A DNA stretch of 64,000 nt from positions 83,944-147,943 of the forward strand of contig JANQFR010000072.1 of NCBI GenBank assembly GCA_028277745.1, in the 5' to 3' direction. Within the stretch, counting starts at the first letter, position 1. Every line of letters starts with the position of its first letter. The notes under the pieces are model-generated. The model saw only the letters and a program-made list of their open reading frames with translations. It had not been told where the DNA came from and searched no databases. Origin of the DNA: Phycisphaeraceae bacterium (GTDB lineage Bacteria; Planctomycetota; Phycisphaerae; Phycisphaerales; Phycisphaeraceae). The position numbers and the translations under genes are program-made. Below are positions 61,026 through 64,000 of the stretch, piece by piece.

Positions 61026-61952
61026 ATGAGCAGACCCGCCCGCGATGCTTGGCCCGAACTGCCGCCGCTCGAGGACTGGCAGGACACCCTCGCCACGGTT
61101 CACATGTGGTCGCAGGTCGTCGGCAAGATTCGGCTGAAACTCGCCCCCTGGCTTAACCACTCGTGGGGTTCGGCGCTCTATGTCACAACGCGTGGCCTGA
61201 CCACCTCCCCCATTCCATACCGGACGCGCGCGTTCGCCATCGACTTCGACTTTGCGGATCACCTCATGCGGTTCAGCACATCCGATGGGGACAATCGCTC
61301 ATTCGCCCTGGAGCCGATGCCTGTCGCGGATTTCTATCGCAAGACGATGGACGCCCTGCGCGGACTCGGCATCGAGGTCGGTGTTTTCACGCGGCCGGTC
61401 GAGGTCGTGGAAGCTATCCGGTTTGAGGAAGACCTGACACACGCCAGCTACGACGCGGAAGCGGTCCACCGCTACTGGCGGGCGCTCGTGCAGGTGAGCC
61501 GGGTGTTCACCGACTTTCGCGCCCGCTTCATCGGGAAGGTGAGCCCGGTCCATTTCTTCTGGGGAGCGTTCGACCTGGCCGTGACCCGGTTTTCCGGGCG
61601 GACGGCGCCGAAGCACCCCGGCGGCGTGCCCAACTGCGCCGATTGGGTCATGGAGGAGGCGTATTCGCATGAGGTGTCGAGCGCGGGGTTCTGGGCCGGA
61701 ACGGGCCTGGGTGAAGCCGCGTTCTACTCCTATACGTATCCCAGCCCAGAGGGCTTCAAAGAATATCCGGTCGAACCCGCGGAGGCATTCTTCCACGAAG
61801 CGCTGGGAGAGTTCGTCTTGCCCTACGATGCCGTGCTGAAAGCCGACGACCCCGACCAGGCGCTGATGTCCTTCCTGCAGACGACCTACGAGGCCGCGGC
61901 CGATCTGGCTGCATGGGACCGGGGCGCTCTGGAAAAACCCGTTGAGCATTGA
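61026..61952 (+). CDS. DUF5996 family protein
   Basis: 308 residues from the ATG at 61026. WPELPPLEDWQDTLATVHMWSQVVGKIRL is the recognisable DUF5996 opening; LNHSWGSALYVTTRGL, VHFFWGAFDLAVTRFSGR and EVSSAGFWAGTGLGEAAFYSY are further conserved blocks. Members are soluble, of unknown function, often in soil bacteria. No signal peptide. The gene stands alone between locus C and the SDR/TetR pair. Confidence 0.88.
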   Translation: MSRPARDAWPELPPLEDWQDTLATVHMWSQVVGKIRLKLAPWLNHSWGSALYVTTRGLTTSPIPYRTRAFAIDFDFADHLMRFSTSDGDNRSFALEPMPVADFYRKTMDALRGLGIEVGVFTRPVEVVEAIRFEEDLTHASYDAEAVHRYWRALVQVSRVFTDFRARFIGKVSPVHFFWGAFDLAVTRFSGRTAPKHPGGVPNCADWVMEEAYSHEVSSAGFWAGTGLGEAAFYSYTYPSPEGFKEYPVEPAEAFFHEALGEFVLPYDAVLKADDPDQALMSFLQTTYEAAADLAAWDRGALEKPVEH

Positions 61953-62053
61953 GGGCGACGGATTTCCAGGCCCATCTTGGGACGGTTAATGAAGACGGGT
62001 GCCAGACCCTGCTCTGTCTCCAGGTTCGGATGTCAGGCGCATGCTAGGCCATC

Positions 62054-63145
62054 CTAGCGCAGCGTCGCCCAGTGCGGGACGCCAACCGCCTGGAGCAAGC
62101 CGAGTTGGGCCTGAGCGAGGCCGGCGTTGATCTGCTCGGCGCCGGCCTGGATCTGGGGGTTGGGCGCGGTCGGGACCCGCATGGGGCGTTGGCCGCGGGG
62201 CGTTCGGGCCAGGTCGACGATCGCGTCGACCACGTCCTGGGCCGGCGGGGTCTCGCGGTCCTGCATCGCGGCGTCGAGCACCTTCAGGTGCTCGGCATAG
62301 CGGACGGCCCGGGCCTTGTGGCCGGCGTCCCACGCGGCGCGGGCCTCGGCCATGTAACGCCGGCCGTTCTCCTTGAACTGCGTGTCGTACTCCCCGGGCT
62401 GCACGATGGCGACCTCGATGCCCAGCGGGTGCAGCTCGTAGGTCGCCGCCTCCATGATCGCTTCCATGGCGAACTTGGAGCCGCAGTAGCCGCCGGCGGT
62501 GGGCAGGACGAACCGGCCGAGCGTGGAGGAGACGTGGACGATGAGGCCCGACCCCCGGCTCTCCATGCCGGGCAGGACGGCCCGCATCGTGCGCACGCAG
62601 CCGAACACGTTGGTTTCGAACTCCCGGCGGATGCTGTCGAGCGACAGGCCGACCGGCCCGGGCGAGACGATGCCCGCGTTGTTGATCAGGATGTCGATCC
62701 GGTTGGTCAGCTTGAGGGCCTGATCGACGCCCCGCTCGACCGACGCGTCGTCGTTCACGTCGATCTCGACCACGCGGATCGGATGCTCGGCGTTCAGGGC
62801 CTTGAGCGACCGGGCGTGCTCGGCGTTTTTGCCGTTGAGGTCACGCATCGAAGCGATCACGGCGGCGCCCTGCCCGGCGAAGGACGCGGCGGCGAGCCGG
62901 CCGAAGCCGGTGGAGCAGCCGGTGATCAGGACGCTCACGTCCCGCAGGGATTCGCGCTGCACCGCGGGCGTGGCGGCGGTGGGGGCGGGCGGGGCCGTCG
63001 GGTCGGCGGCGGTTCGGCCGGTGGGGAGGGTGCCCGCGAACAGCGCGGCCCCCGCGGCTCCGGCCGCGGTCATGAAGCCGCGGCGGTCCATGGCGGGTCC
63101 GGCCGTCGGTCCGGCGGGGTCATTCGAGTGGCGGGGCCGGTGCAT
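62054..63145 (-). CDS. Tat-exported short-chain dehydrogenase/reductase
   Basis: 363 residues from the ATG at 63145 (AGGAG 8 bases upstream). The N-terminus has a twin-arginine signal (DRRGFMTAAGAAGAALFAG), so it is probably folded and exported. The SDR core follows: TGCSTGFGR (cofactor glycine motif), NNAG, catalytic Ser in HVSSTLG and YxxxK in YCGSKFA. NAD(P)-dependent oxidation or reduction of an unknown substrate; export of an SDR is unusual because the cofactor is normally cytoplasmic. Divergent from a TetR gene across a repeat-rich control region. Confidence 0.87.
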   Translation of the reverse strand: MHRPRHSNDPAGPTAGPAMDRRGFMTAAGAAGAALFAGTLPTGRTAADPTAPPAPTAATPAVQRESLRDVSVLITGCSTGFGRLAAASFAGQGAAVIASMRDLNGKNAEHARSLKALNAEHPIRVVEIDVNDDASVERGVDQALKLTNRIDILINNAGIVSPGPVGLSLDSIRREFETNVFGCVRTMRAVLPGMESRGSGLIVHVSSTLGRFVLPTAGGYCGSKFAMEAIMEAATYELHPLGIEVAIVQPGEYDTQFKENGRRYMAEARAAWDAGHKARAVRYAEHLKVLDAAMQDRETPPAQDVVDAIVDLARTPRGQRPMRVPTAPNPQIQAGAEQINAGLAQAQLGLLQAVGVPHWATLR

Positions 63146-63180
63146 CGGGTGCTCCTTGCGGCGGATGGTTCGGCGGGATC

Positions 63181-63247
63181 TGACAAAAAAACGAATTTTG
63201 TCAAATTGTTGTTTTGACACGTTAGGCCTGGGGCGTCAACGTGTCAA
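63181..63247. promoter_or_regulatory. Clustered TetR operator half-sites
   Basis: Four TGACA half-sites in alternating orientation: TGACAAAA (63181-63188) with TTTTGTCA (63196-63203), then TTGACACGTT (63214-63223) with AACGTGTCAA (63238-63247). Both pairs are perfect inverted repeats (8 and 10 bp), and the inner pair TGTCAAA/TTTGACA (63199-63219) is also perfect. It fills the space between the divergent SDR and TetR genes, so the TetR protein is likely to repress both. Confidence 0.7.
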
Positions 63248-63248
63248 T

Positions 63249-63881
63249 ATGGCCGACGAGAAATCGGAGGAGCTGCTGGGCGCCGCGTTCGAGACGTTTC
63301 TGCGGTACGGGTTCAAGCGGACCACGATGGCGGACCTGGCGGACGCGGCGGGCGTGTCCCGGCCGTGGCTGTACACGCGGTACCGGAACAAGGAAGACCT
63401 GTTCCGGGCGGTGGCGACGCGGGAGGTCAGCCGGGCGCTGGAGCGGGCCCTGGCGGCGCTGGCGGGCGAGACGGCTGCCGCGGGGAAGCGGGCTCACTTG
63501 TGTGATCGGCTGCTGGCGGCGTATGAGCGGTGGAGCGGCGACTTCCTGGAGTTGTTCGATACGTCGCCGCACGCGCGAGAGGTGCTGGACACGCACCAGG
63601 CGTTGGCAGGCGAGGCCGTGTCGGGGCTGGCCGAGCGGTTCCGGGCGGCGGTGGTGGAAGCGATCGCTTCGGCGGAGGCGGCGGGGCGGGTCGACCTGGC
63701 GAAGGCGGGTCTGACCCCGGCGTCGGTGATGCAGGTGCTCACCGACGTGTCCAACGGCTCGAAGTACGCGTTGGCGGACGCCCGGGCGTACCGCGAGCGG
63801 TTGGCGGCGGCGTTGCAACTGATCGATGCGGCGGTGCGCCGGCCGCGCACCAAGCCGTGGCGGCTGTCAGCGGGGCGGTGA
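63249..63881 (+). CDS. TetR family transcriptional regulator
   Basis: 210 residues from the ATG at 63249; longer in-frame readings run through the divergent SDR gene. Residues 5-50 are the TetR helix-turn-helix (LLGAAFETFLRYGFKRTTMADLADAAGVSRPWLYTRYRNKEDLF). The C-terminal helical domain binds an unknown ligand. It probably represses itself and the divergent exported SDR via the sites at 63181-63247. No Shine-Dalgarno is visible before the ATG, so the transcript may be leaderless. Confidence 0.92.
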   Translation: MADEKSEELLGAAFETFLRYGFKRTTMADLADAAGVSRPWLYTRYRNKEDLFRAVATREVSRALERALAALAGETAAAGKRAHLCDRLLAAYERWSGDFLELFDTSPHAREVLDTHQALAGEAVSGLAERFRAAVVEAIASAEAAGRVDLAKAGLTPASVMQVLTDVSNGSKYALADARAYRERLAAALQLIDAAVRRPRTKPWRLSAGR

Positions 63882-63890
63882 GAACGCCGG

Positions 63891-63910
63891 ATCCCCGCAT
63901 GCGTGGGGAT
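63891..63910. repeat. REP-like palindrome (third, shorter copy)
   Basis: ATCCCC and GGGGAT enclose GCATGCGT; the core CCCCGCATGCG is shared with the palindromes at 3181 and 15260. It starts 10 bases after the TetR stop and touches the stop of the possible gene fragment on the other strand, again a terminator position. Confidence 0.65.
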
Positions 63911-64000
63911 TATGCAAGGTTGAGCCTGATCCTGGCCGCGTTGATCAGTAGTTTGGCGTGCACGTAACGCCGGACGCGTCCGAGCCGCCGCACCCAGGGC
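63910..64000 (-). CDS. C-terminal fragment of an unidentified gene running off the window
   Basis: The minus strand is open from the window edge to a TAA at 63910-63912, giving 29 residues that end RRYVHAKLLINAARIRLNLA. The Arg-rich ending with ARIRLN recalls C-termini of some IS transposases, but the fragment is too short to assign. It may also be chance. Confidence 0.3.
   Translation of the reverse strand, partial: PWVRRLGRVRRYVHAKLLINAARIRLNLA

Noticed and set aside
1..64000. tRNA, rRNA, CRISPR arrays, prophage or integrase genes
   Set aside because: None could be supported by cloverleaf, repeat-spacer or protein motifs anywhere in the window.

Overview
The window reads as chromosomal DNA of a GC-rich planctomycete, most likely of the Phycisphaerae type. 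The signs are secreted proteins with a PEP-CTERM sorting tail, prepilin-like proteins with the [16 protein letters not shown] leader beside glycosidase genes, formylglycine sulfatases, three LacI regulators next to carbohydrate genes, and a TIGR03790 protein. No rRNA, tRNA, CRISPR array, prophage or complete insertion sequence was seen. Taxonomy is inferred from gene content only.

Layout. 1-5.1 kb: 3' part of a GH4 glycosidase, then single genes (YpdA-like flavoprotein, HbpS/GlcG-like protein, Dps, DCC protein, radical SAM protein) separated by palindromic repeats. 5.6-12.2 kb: carbohydrate locus A, with a divergent PEP-CTERM gene and LacI gene sharing a 44-bp palindrome, then a pseudopilin-like gene, a GH36-like gene and a GH16 gene. 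12.3-15.2 kb: AraC regulator facing a PhyH dioxygenase and a URO-D-like methyltransferase. 15.3-26.6 kb: locus B on the minus strand (LacI, secreted beta-sandwich protein, PEP-CTERM protein, pseudopilin, GH51/39-like glycosidase, sulfatase, TIGR03790 protein, GH42-like glycosidase, ManA), several with 4-base start/stop overlaps. 27.2-30.2 kb: a TIM-barrel epimerase and two Gfo/Idh/MocA dehydrogenases.

30.4-48.2 kb is a nitrate-assimilation island of two divergent operons. The minus-strand operon encodes nitrite reductase NirA, a CysJ-like diflavin reductase, a GltD-like flavoprotein and MobA. The plus-strand operon encodes an NrtABCD-type ABC importer, a triple-GAF protein, the molybdenum nitrate reductase NasA, the NasT antiterminator, the NasS nitrate sensor and an outer-membrane porin. 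The divergent intergenic region holds two sigma-54 promoter matches. Each 5' leader carries the same hexaloop hairpin GGAC-AAAGGC-GTCC, whose 3' arm overlaps the 5' arm of a terminator-like stem. This is the architecture expected of NasT (ANTAR) antitermination, and the same operon encodes NasT and NasS. A third terminator stands in front of the porin gene. This two-tier circuit is the most interesting system in the window.

48.2-60.8 kb: locus C (sulfatase, TIM-barrel isomerase, two MDR dehydrogenases, a 1633-residue GH2 protein lacking the usual acid/base glutamate, pseudopilin, divergent LacI, PEP-CTERM protein). 61.0-64.0 kb: a DUF5996 protein, a Tat-exported SDR divergent from a TetR regulator with clustered TGACA half-sites between them, and a fragment entering from the right edge.

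Loci A, B and C repeat one theme: LacI regulator, pseudopilin-like protein, PEP-CTERM protein and large secreted or cytoplasmic glycosidases. They look like planctomycete polysaccharide-utilisation loci without SusCD.
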